NCBI GenBank assembly: GCA_002707085.1
Contig: PALY01000059.1
Location: forward strand, 7,951 to 13,275
From: Deltaproteobacteria bacterium
GTDB lineage: Bacteria > Myxococcota_A > UBA796
Direction of reading: 5' to 3'
DNA length: 5,325 nucleotides
Position 1 is the stretch's first letter, and the number at the start of each line of letters is the position of its first letter. The notes under the pieces were generated by a model that did no database searches, was not told the origin of the DNA, and saw nothing but the letters and a program-made list of their open reading frames with translations. Made by a program: the position numbers and the translations under genes. Shown piece after piece: positions 1 through 5,325 of this stretch.

Positions 1-84
1 ATGGCTCTCATCGTCAATGGGAGAGAGCTTGTTTTCACTACAAGCAGCCAAAGCCAGAGCGAGGGCGAGTATGCGGATCGTCAT
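1..84 (-). CDS. Lipoprotein, N-terminal fragment (runs off left edge)
   Basis: Only the first 28 codons are present, and the gene continues beyond the left edge. The start is the ATG read leftward from base 84. The translation begins MTIRILALALALAACSENK. This is a compact lipoprotein signal peptide: a basic residue at position 4, an Ala/Leu hydrophobic core, and a lipobox L-A-A-C whose Cys15 would be lipidated and become the mature N-terminus. Ser at mature position 2 is not the Asp that retains lipoproteins in the inner membrane in enterics, so outer-membrane sorting is the default guess. The mature part seen so far is polar and acidic (ENKLSPIDDES), as expected of a flexible tether. The gene lies 65 bases downstream of the toroid-domain membrane protein on the same strand and is probably in its operon. 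Function cannot be read from this fragment. The coding call is strong because signal peptide, lipobox and ribosome binding site all agree. Confidence 0.85.
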   Translation of the reverse strand, partial: MTIRILALALALAACSENKLSPIDDESH

Positions 85-100
85 GGGTTCACCTTTCCCA
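85..100 (-). promoter_or_regulatory. Ribosome binding site of the lipoprotein gene
   Basis: Read on the minus strand, the bases before the ATG at 84 are TGGGAAAGGTGAACCC. AAAGGTGA is a good Shine-Dalgarno match at a normal short spacing from the start. It supports this ATG as the start of a short lipoprotein signal peptide. It also shows that the gene has its own initiation site and does not rely on coupling to the gene before it. The rest of the 65-base spacer (up to 149) shows no convincing hairpin with a T-run, so there is no visible terminator between the two genes. Confidence 0.7.
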
Positions 101-149
101 TCAACCATACATCGAATTGGCCGCTTTTAGGCGAAGAAACAATGGTTTC

Positions 150-2102
150 TTAAGGTAGGCTCCCTGGTTTTATCTCGCTCATCAACGCTTCAATGCCCAA
201 CAAAGCGCACCCTATGTGCTGGACGGCATCCATGCGTACGTCGAGCTTGTACGGTGAATCACGAAAACCTCCGATGAGTGCTTCGGGGCGTGGCAGCAAC
301 GAAGCGTCAGTCTCGTTGTAGGCGTTTTGTAGAAACCATCTGCCGTATGCAATGGCATCTTCTTTGTGTTTGGGGTCCAACACTGCGCCTGCAACCACCG
401 CTTCTGCAAGACCGCCTGCAGCGCCACTGGTTGGGCGAAGGCGGCTGGTTTCGTCGGGTACTTTGCCTTTCTCTTTGGCCAGGTACCCATTGCAGACTTC
501 CATACCACTGGCCTGACCAAGCGCGTCTTGAATCGCGAGTGCAGCGAGACATGTCCAATGTTCATCGAGAGAAAACAAACGTCCGACACCACCGGGCGCG
601 TAGTCGCCGTCCATATAGGCCGCCATCAGTTCCAGTGTGGGTCGAAATTCATCGTGGCCCGCACGAACCAATGCAGCGAGGGCCAATGTGACTTGTCCTT
701 GGCCATATGGGTTCTTTTGCTGTGTTCGAAAAACCTTTGTTTTTCGGTTCATCTCTCCATGAACTTGTCCGAATTCATCGATACTGCTTGCCAAAAACCG
801 TCCCCAAGGGACAGCCAGTGGGTGTTCGAGGGCAACGGCAGCAAGAACTGCGAGGGCGGTTGTTCCCGCCCAAGCCTGTCCATCTTGTCGCCGTGGATCG
901 CCCAGATAGGCGCGTTCACCACTGATGTGAGTCGTGTGGTTCTCCATATACAGAAGGCCCAGTTCCGCAGCTCGTTTCACTTCAGGATCGCCCGTCCTCA
1001 GTGCGAGACGTGTGAGAAACCATGTGGTTCCCGCATGACGTGGGAAGTTGTAGCCTTTTTTCTTCACTTTGCCGGATGGTCCACGAACCGTGTATGCGAA
1101 TGCACCATTATCGGTCTGGTGGTGTGCCAGCATTCGCCCTCCAGCCAGGGCGGCCGCCAGTATGGCTTCCGGTGTAGGTTCTTGTGGCGACGTCCACGCC
1201 CCTGTGATGGCGTGTGTGCCAGATTCGTCAGCCAGAACGGAATCGAATCGGGTTGGACTCATTCCCCGTAGTTTGGGGCGAGGCAGAACCCATTTGGGTG
1301 CCACTCTCAATGAACCCATGTTGCCAGGGCGCCATGCAACAACAGGAGAAACACCGCTTTTCTTGCCCAGGCCACCACCATCTCCAGCAGGTACCGGTGC
1401 GTTTCTTGGATATCGCGTTCGTGCCACATCAAGAACGAGCGCTGGGCGCTCTGAACCCGGCGCTTCCAGGCGCTCGAGGGCTTTTGAAACAGCTTGTGCC
1501 AGGTTTTTTCCATTTCCAAGCACCGCTTTTCCGGGGCGCCCATTTTCGAAAGGGGTGAGCAGGACCGTTGCGGGTCCTACCCCTTCTGGCAGGGTGGCAT
1601 CTTTACCATTCCAAAGAGAAAAGGCGGCCTCCGCGGCCGCCTCTTTTTCGGGCTGTAGTGGCCAAGAGAAGGTTGGTTCATCCACACCGGTGTGAAAAAG
1701 AATCGGGAACAACAGTGCCACCGTTGGAACGATCAAGTTCTTCAAACCACCATGTACCGCCTGCCAAATGGGAAAGAAGAACCCCCATGGAAGGGCGAGC
1801 CATACAGTGTCGAGGCTGCGTTTACCGATTTTTCGTGCATCGCTGCCGTACGCTTCTTGTAAGTGGTTGGCAGTTTCGATGAATTGACCCAGTAAAATGG
1901 CCATTCCCACCAAGCTTGCGATGGACGCCCACCGAGCGTATCGAGGACGGCCGGCAGCCACAGCGATTGCACCCACTACTTGGAAAGCACAGCATGTGGC
2001 CGCGATTCCGGAGGATAATCCCCAGCGTTCTTTGAGCCAATAGGCAGCAGCCCCGTAGATACCGGCTTGAACAAGGTTGGCGATGGAAACAGTGCGATGC
2101 AT
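150..2102 (-). CDS. Five-helix membrane protein with C-terminal alpha/alpha-toroid-like domain
   Basis: The protein is 650 residues from the ATG at 2102, with a TAA stop at 150-152. Hydrophobic segments lie near residues 5-23, 30-50, 57-77, 97-114 and 121-138, giving about five membrane helices. A soluble middle region (about 150-285) follows, with a pattern VLLTPFENGRPGKAVLGNG that faintly recalls AMMECR1-type folds. The C-terminal part (about 309-644) contains HQTDNGAFAY (328-337), YNFPRHAGT (351-359) and six spaced helices rich in small residues, such as GTTALAVLAAVAL and GQGQVTLALAALV. That is the look of an (alpha/alpha)6 toroid, as in prenyltransferase/terpene-cyclase-like, glycan-epimerase-like or six-hairpin glycosidase-like proteins. 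An odd number of helices and a basic second loop (GRPRYAR) suggest a cytoplasmic N-terminus and a periplasmic toroid; this is inference. No catalytic assignment is possible. An in-frame upstream ATG at 2180 is rejected: it would overlap the preceding gene by 76 bases, has no ribosome binding site, and adds a polar stretch unlike a membrane-protein N-terminus. Confidence 0.85.
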   Translation of the reverse strand: MHRTVSIANLVQAGIYGAAAYWLKERWGLSSGIAATCCAFQVVGAIAVAAGRPRYARWASIASLVGMAILLGQFIETANHLQEAYGSDARKIGKRSLDTVWLALPWGFFFPIWQAVHGGLKNLIVPTVALLFPILFHTGVDEPTFSWPLQPEKEAAAEAAFSLWNGKDATLPEGVGPATVLLTPFENGRPGKAVLGNGKNLAQAVSKALERLEAPGSERPALVLDVARTRYPRNAPVPAGDGGGLGKKSGVSPVVAWRPGNMGSLRVAPKWVLPRPKLRGMSPTRFDSVLADESGTHAITGAWTSPQEPTPEAILAAALAGGRMLAHHQTDNGAFAYTVRGPSGKVKKKGYNFPRHAGTTWFLTRLALRTGDPEVKRAAELGLLYMENHTTHISGERAYLGDPRRQDGQAWAGTTALAVLAAVALEHPLAVPWGRFLASSIDEFGQVHGEMNRKTKVFRTQQKNPYGQGQVTLALAALVRAGHDEFRPTLELMAAYMDGDYAPGGVGRLFSLDEHWTCLAALAIQDALGQASGMEVCNGYLAKEKGKVPDETSRLRPTSGAAGGLAEAVVAGAVLDPKHKEDAIAYGRWFLQNAYNETDASLLPRPEALIGGFRDSPYKLDVRMDAVQHIGCALLGIEALMSEIKPGSLP

Positions 2103-2107
2103 GATTA
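2100..2107 (-). promoter_or_regulatory. Stop/start junction, probable translational coupling
   Basis: On the minus strand the junction reads TAATCATG: the stop of the 551-residue protein, two spacer bases, then the ATG of the membrane protein. Upstream of this ATG there is no clear Shine-Dalgarno sequence (the bases are ...GTATTCCTGTTC before the TAA). Initiation therefore probably depends on ribosomes finishing the first gene. This ties the production of the inner-membrane protein to that of the barrel protein and is the best evidence that the two act together. Confidence 0.65.
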
Positions 2108-3760
2108 GAACAGGAATACGGTTCCGACATTGATTTGTGCAGTCATTCCGGTATTCAGTAATCCGTCGATTCTGTACCATTCACTGCCAGCCCAAAAGCC
2201 GGCGCCTGCATTGACATTAATGCCGAGATTATCAGCCAATAGATAGTCGAAACCACCCCGTGCCTGAAGTCCAAAGGCCACAGCCCCAGCTTCTGCCACA
2301 TAGCCTGGAAGGAGTTGCACGTTCGCGCCTACATAGGGCCGGATTGTATCGTTCGTTGGTCGATACAGGGCGCCCACACTCAGGGGCACGATCGTATTCC
2401 ATTGTACGGCTGGCTCTCCTACAGGCACTTGTTCTGGAGGAAGAAGCCGACGTGTGGAGAATGCCTCCAGTCCACCCACGACCGCAATGTTGTCTTGTAG
2501 TTGGTAGGATGCTTCAAAGCCATAGGTCATGAAACTCAGATACTGGAATCGGCCGTATCCAAGTCTACCCGTGACATCGATGCCCCCCGACGATGCACTG
2601 CTTGTGCTTCGGACTCTTGGAGAGGCAGCTCGGCTGCGCGTGTCGCGGGTTGGAGTCCGACTTCGGGTGGGCGTGGGTTCGTCCAAGTCCACGTATCCGG
2701 CAGAAGAACTTCCGTAGGATGACTCTTCTTCAGCTTCGTCTACTTCGATCATGGAAGAAGCTGAGCCAAAACTGATGTCTTCTGCTGAACCACCAAAGTT
2801 GAATTCATTGGGGTCGAACTCTGCAGCGGGTTCAGCGAGTTTTGCAGCGGCAGCGGCGGCAGCAGCGGCCTCCATTTCAGCCGCCTTTCTTGCCGCTTCC
2901 GCAGCCGCTTTGGCTTTGGCCGCTCGTTTGGCTGCTTCAACAGCAGCTTTCCGCCTTGCATCCATAGCGGCAGCCGCCGCCGCCTTTTTCGCTTGTTCAC
3001 GGGCTTGCGCGGCAGCTTTTTGTTCTGCCATTTTTCGTGCAGCCATAACGGCAGCAGCACCTGCGGCAGCACCACCTGCAGCAGCACGTCCACCGCCTCG
3101 GCTCTCTTCCTCTTCTTCGATGTCTCCATCCAAGTCTTCAAACTCAAGGTCATCGTCTAATGAACTGCCGGTACTTTGAATGCTACGAGAGACGGACGCG
3201 GAGCTTGCGAGCATGTCGTCGTCATCTTCTTCCTCGTCCTCCTCATCCATCAGTGCCATTCCTCCGCCTTCAAAGCCCGAAATCTTATCTGCTTCGGCCT
3301 TGGCGTCCGGATCGACACCCGTAATGGCGTGTCGGGCCAACACTGACAATTCGTCGGCAATCGTCATGGCTTCGTTCTTGATCTTCTTTTTTACCGTTCG
3401 AACGATTTTCCCATCGTCCAGATAAACAAGGATGATTTCGACATCGGCACCATATTTGGTGATTTTTCCACCCACGAGCGCTTGTGAGCCGTTGGCGCTG
3501 GCAATTCCACGAAGACAACTGCTCGAGGCGAGACAGCTTGTCCCCAGTTGGCCAGGTCGCTTTGTGAGTTGAGCGACTTCATCGAAATCACCGATAAATT
3601 CAAGTTCAGATGAAAGGAGAGTCGTCAGGTTGGTGGCCTGTTGAGCGGGCACACCTCTGGGAAGCATTGGCGGAACGACAACCTTTTTGGCTGCAGCATT
3701 TGGAGAGAAAATGGCAAACCCGCCCAAAACGAGCAGTAGGTTTCTGATTGTGTGCTTCAT
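2105..3760 (-). CDS. Envelope protein: TolB/CsgG-like N-domain, Ala/Lys-rich linker, C-terminal beta-barrel
   Basis: The protein is 551 residues. Residues 1-24 form a Sec signal peptide (MKHTIRN, hydrophobic core, NAAA before KK). Residues 25-150 look like the small periplasmic domain common in deltaproteobacterial surface proteins and related to TolB-N/CsgG-type folds: an opening strand KVVVPPMLPRG, two cysteines (C76, C82; CX5C) that could form a disulfide, then SQALVGGKITKYGADVEIILVYLDD. Next come a very acidic stretch (172-219), an Ala/Lys/Arg/Glu-rich helix resembling the TolA stalk (225-312, with nine alanines in a row at 298-306), a Gly/Ser/acidic linker, and a basic Ser/Thr/Arg/Pro stretch (362-391). 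Residues 393-551 show alternating strands such as GLEAFSTRRLL, RPYVGANVQLLPG and AQINVGTVFLF. They end in Phe, the usual signal for outer-membrane barrel assembly; the length fits eight strands. It is the first gene of the leftward operon. Exact role unknown. A pore or a stalked anchor linking envelope layers are both possible. Confidence 0.85.
   Translation of the reverse strand: MKHTIRNLLLVLGGFAIFSPNAAAKKVVVPPMLPRGVPAQQATNLTTLLSSELEFIGDFDEVAQLTKRPGQLGTSCLASSSCLRGIASANGSQALVGGKITKYGADVEIILVYLDDGKIVRTVKKKIKNEAMTIADELSVLARHAITGVDPDAKAEADKISGFEGGGMALMDEEDEEEDDDDMLASSASVSRSIQSTGSSLDDDLEFEDLDGDIEEEEESRGGGRAAAGGAAAGAAAVMAARKMAEQKAAAQAREQAKKAAAAAAMDARRKAAVEAAKRAAKAKAAAEAARKAAEMEAAAAAAAAAKLAEPAAEFDPNEFNFGGSAEDISFGSASSMIEVDEAEEESSYGSSSAGYVDLDEPTPTRSRTPTRDTRSRAASPRVRSTSSASSGGIDVTGRLGYGRFQYLSFMTYGFEASYQLQDNIAVVGGLEAFSTRRLLPPEQVPVGEPAVQWNTIVPLSVGALYRPTNDTIRPYVGANVQLLPGYVAEAGAVAFGLQARGGFDYLLADNLGINVNAGAGFWAGSEWYRIDGLLNTGMTAQINVGTVFLF
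2825..3088 (-). repeat. Ala/Lys-rich low-complexity coding repeat (TolA-like helix)
   Basis: This stretch encodes residues 225-312 of the 551-residue protein. Alanine codons (GCA, GCG, GCC, GCT) are interrupted at irregular intervals by Lys, Arg, Glu, Gln and Met, as in ARKMAEQKAAAQAREQAKKA and KAAAEAARKAAEMEAAAA. The nearly glycine- and proline-free part after residue 235 should form a long single helix or coiled coil, as in the TolA central domain. The mixed synonymous codons argue for selection on the protein rather than recent triplet expansion, although the densest GCn run (2843-2869) could slip. Opposite-strand open frames across this block are by-products of the repeat. Confidence 0.75.
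3104..3247 (-). repeat. Acidic low-complexity coding tract
   Basis: It encodes residues 172-219 of the 551-residue protein. There are two clusters of acid residues (DEEDEEEDDDD near 172-182, and a DDDLEFEDLDGDIEEEEE cluster near 202-219) separated by a Ser-rich spacer. The DNA is rich in GAA/GAC/GAT triplets (TTC, GTC and ATC on the plus strand). It sits between the folded N-terminal domain and the Ala-rich helix, and is likely to be disordered; calcium or other cation binding is possible but not shown. Confidence 0.7.
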
Positions 3761-3913
3761 CGTGCCACCCCCTATGAGAGCAGATGTGTATTAGCGCAAC
3801 GACGGGCATGCTTCATCCCTTACGGCTGACGAAAATGCTCATCATGGTCCCAGGGACGATACCATAGGCGCTATTGTGGCCGTTAAAACAGAGTGACAGG
3901 AGCTTGTGAATTG
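3761..3913. promoter_or_regulatory. Divergent intergenic region with likely promoters for both units
   Basis: This 153-base spacer separates the leftward operon from the rightward sulfatase-family gene and must hold at least one promoter for each unless distal ones are used. Before the ATG at 3760 the minus strand reads AGGGGGTGGCACG, an acceptable ribosome binding site. A TAATAC hexamer on the minus strand (3788-3793) could be a -10 box, but no good -35 box lies at the right distance. Near the middle is a short perfect inverted repeat GTCCC-A-GGGAC (3847-3857), nested inside ATGGT/ACCAT (3844-3848 and 3861-3865). It could be an operator shared by both units, but the arms are short. No strong plus-strand promoter was recognised. 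Confidence 0.4.
3898..3902 (+). promoter_or_regulatory. Ribosome binding site of the sulfatase-family gene
   Basis: AGGAG is a strong Shine-Dalgarno core. It lies 8 bases before an in-frame TTG (3911) and 11 bases before an in-frame GTG (3914). Both give the same protein apart from one residue. No in-frame ATG exists between the stop at 3884 and the first membrane helix, so a non-ATG start is certain if the helix is real. The GTG at 3893 lies upstream of the ribosome binding site and is excluded. Confidence 0.65.
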
Positions 3914-5325
3914 GTGAATAAACGACGCACATCGCTGGGGTTGTCACTGGTTGTCGCCCTTGTTGTGGCCATTTATTGTGGCTTTACCAATGTATTTTTT
4001 GTTCTCTCGGGCACTCGCTATCAATGGTCTTTTGTTGAAATTATCGATCTTCTCATTTGTCTGACCGCTAGTTTTTCGGTGTTTGCAGTTGGGGCTTCAC
4101 TGATATTTGGACGATTTTTGTCGGTTCGATACACAGTTTGGAGTTCATGGTCTCTGATCTTTTTACTCTTTGGAAGCACGCTTTTGGATGCGGGTCCAGC
4201 GCCTCATACGGTGGAGAGTGCCAGCGCGGGGTTGCAGGTTGAGGTGTGGTTTCCATTCCTTATCGTTGCGCTGACGGGTCTCATGGTTCGCTTTGATCGT
4301 GGGGCGAAGGCAGCGGTGTTTTTCTTTGTGGGCTTGTCCGTGGGGGTGCTGTGTTTTGCCTTGGTCGACAGGTCGTTGACTGACAGGGTGAAGGGTGAAG
4401 ACAATGTGTTGCTGATCAGTGTGGACACGATTCGTGCCGATCATGTGCATTCAAAGACTGTCCGCACACCCCACATGGATGAACTTTCAAAGCAGGGCGT
4501 GCGCTTTTCCAACGCCTATGCCCCCATTGCCGTGACAGGTCCCAGTCATGCAGCCATGATGACGGGGAATGGTCCGTGGACCACAGGGATGTTGCTGAAT
4601 GGAATGGCGATTCCAGAAGACGAGTCCCTGTTGGCCGAAATGTTTGAATCACGGAAGTATCGAACGGGTGCGTTTATCAGTGCATATGTCCTGGAATCTA
4701 AACTTGGTTTTGGTGATCATTTCAACGTATTCGATGATGTTTTTCGGTCCGTGAAGGGATGGGAACAGTCCGGACCAGGACGTTTGTGGTCTTTGATAGA
4801 ACGGAGATTTAGTCCGCATGCGGTGTTGGAGCGGCCTGGTTCCCATACTGTTGATGCGGCATTAAAGTGGATGGAAAAAGGAGAAGATGAATCCTTTTTT
4901 GCCTGGGTCCATTTGTTTGACCCACATGGTCCATACAACCCGCCTTCACCATGGGATACGGCCTACTACAGTGGAGATCCTAAAGACCCCAGCCATACAT
5001 CGATGGCGCAGGTTGAAGGCGTTGCGGAATACCTGAAGCCCAGTCTGGAAGGAATCACCGATGCTGACTGGGTCAATTCACAGTACGCGGGTGAGGTGTC
5101 TTCGGTGGATGAGCAGGTGGGTCGCTTGCTCAAATGGTTGGATGACTCAGGGCTTGCTGAAAATACCCTTGTGATCGTTGTGGGTGACCATGGAGAGTCC
5201 TTGGGAGAGAACGGTGTTTGGTACAACCATGGGGGGGATCTGGATGAATCCGCCATTCGGGTTCCCATGTTGATTCGCTATCCAGGTCGAGTGGATGAAG
5301 GGTTGGTTGTGGATGCACCTGTGGG
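3914..5325 (+). CDS. Membrane-anchored sulfatase-family (alkaline phosphatase superfamily) protein, 3' truncated
   Basis: 470 codons are visible and the frame runs open off the right edge. GTG at 3914 is chosen as start (TTG at 3911 is the alternative). After NKRR come about five hydrophobic helices (near residues 9-31, 41-65, 74-91, 111-127, 133-152), placing the rest in the periplasm. The catalytic domain starts at NVLLISVDTIRADHV (metal ligand D171). It continues with the nucleophile region AVTGPSHAAMMTG (T208), WVHLFDPHGPY (331-341, with H338), VIVVGDHGESLGENG (D425, H426) and NHGGDLDESAIRVPMLIRYPG (H439). These are the ordered metal-binding motifs of the sulfatase/phosphoglycerol-transferase group. 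At the usual Cys/Ser that is converted to formylglycine there is Thr (T-G-P-S-H), as in Thr-nucleophile members such as LtaS- and EptA-type phosphotransferases. True arylsulfatase activity is therefore unlikely; a phosphodiesterase or phosphotransferase on an envelope glycan or lipid is a better guess. The C-terminal part is outside the window. Confidence 0.9.
   Translation, partial: MNKRRTSLGLSLVVALVVAIYCGFTNVFFVLSGTRYQWSFVEIIDLLICLTASFSVFAVGASLIFGRFLSVRYTVWSSWSLIFLLFGSTLLDAGPAPHTVESASAGLQVEVWFPFLIVALTGLMVRFDRGAKAAVFFFVGLSVGVLCFALVDRSLTDRVKGEDNVLLISVDTIRADHVHSKTVRTPHMDELSKQGVRFSNAYAPIAVTGPSHAAMMTGNGPWTTGMLLNGMAIPEDESLLAEMFESRKYRTGAFISAYVLESKLGFGDHFNVFDDVFRSVKGWEQSGPGRLWSLIERRFSPHAVLERPGSHTVDAALKWMEKGEDESFFAWVHLFDPHGPYNPPSPWDTAYYSGDPKDPSHTSMAQVEGVAEYLKPSLEGITDADWVNSQYAGEVSSVDEQVGRLLKWLDDSGLAENTLVIVVGDHGESLGENGVWYNHGGDLDESAIRVPMLIRYPGRVDEGLVVDAPV

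Noticed and set aside
101..149. Possible terminator between the membrane protein and the lipoprotein gene
   Set aside because: The only complementarity (around GCC...GGC near 120-133) is three base pairs without a following T-run on the minus strand, so it is too weak to call.
366..1271. Long open frame of 301 codons on the plus strand
   Set aside because: It lies wholly opposite the 650-residue membrane protein. Its translation is rich in Cys, His, Trp and Arg with no domain, no signal and no supported ribosome binding site, whereas the minus strand shows coherent membrane helices and repeats.
1069..1695. Plus-strand open frame of 208 codons opposite the membrane protein
   Set aside because: It is antisense to a well-supported gene, has a low-complexity Arg/Ser/Pro composition, and shows no recognisable domain or start signal.
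2103..2180. A 26-codon N-terminal extension of the membrane protein, starting at the ATG at 2180
   Set aside because: It would overlap the barrel-coding end of the upstream gene, lacks a Shine-Dalgarno sequence, and adds a polar Asn/Arg/Cys-rich stretch before a natural membrane-protein start at 2102.
2843..2869. GCn triplet run as a phase-variable repeat
   Set aside because: The alanine codons are mixed rather than one repeated unit, and triplet slippage would keep the frame, so it would change length but not switch expression.
2751..3425. Two plus-strand open frames rich in Ala and Ser (2751-3179 and 3180-3425)
   Set aside because: They are the complement of the Ala-rich and acidic repeats of the minus-strand protein. 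Poly-Ala and poly-Ser translations arise automatically from GCn and GAn repeats read from the other strand.
4068..5318. Several minus-strand open frames opposite the sulfatase-family gene
   Set aside because: They are short, mutually overlapping and without recognisable features, whereas the plus strand carries the full set of ordered catalytic motifs.

Overview
The window looks like bacterial chromosome from a diderm (Gram-negative) organism of moderate GC content (roughly half G+C by eye). It carries a lipoprotein signal with a lipobox, a signal-peptide protein ending in a Phe-terminated outer-membrane-type beta-barrel, and two proteins with multi-helix membrane anchors. The combination of a short TolB/CsgG-like N-terminal domain, a low-complexity middle and a small barrel, next to a 'DTIRADH'-type sulfatase-family protein, recalls Myxococcota, Bradymonadales or other former Deltaproteobacteria. 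That placement is inference from style, not from a marker gene.

Layout: four protein genes lie in two divergent units. Three genes read leftward on the minus strand: a 551-residue envelope protein (3760 to 2105), a 650-residue membrane protein with a C-terminal alpha/alpha-toroid-like domain (2102 to 150), and the first 28 codons of a lipoprotein (84 to the left edge). The first two are separated by 2 bases and are probably translationally coupled. The lipoprotein follows after 65 bases with a good ribosome binding site and no evident terminator in between, so the three probably form one operon. Reading rightward from about 3914 is a 5'-complete but 3'-truncated gene for a membrane-anchored alkaline-phosphatase-superfamily ('sulfatase') protein. 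The 153-base divergent spacer (3761 to 3913) should hold the control signals for both units.

Working together: every product is predicted to act at or beyond the inner membrane. The first minus-strand protein has a periplasmic N-terminal domain, charge-segregated low-complexity linkers and an outer-membrane barrel. The second has about five membrane helices and what is probably a large periplasmic domain. The third is a lipoprotein. The divergent gene encodes a periplasmic-facing hydrolase or transferase domain on five membrane helices, with Thr in the place of the usual sulfatase Cys/Ser. A shared role in envelope assembly or modification is plausible, but the sequence does not prove it. No rRNA, tRNA, CRISPR array, transposase or attachment site was recognised.
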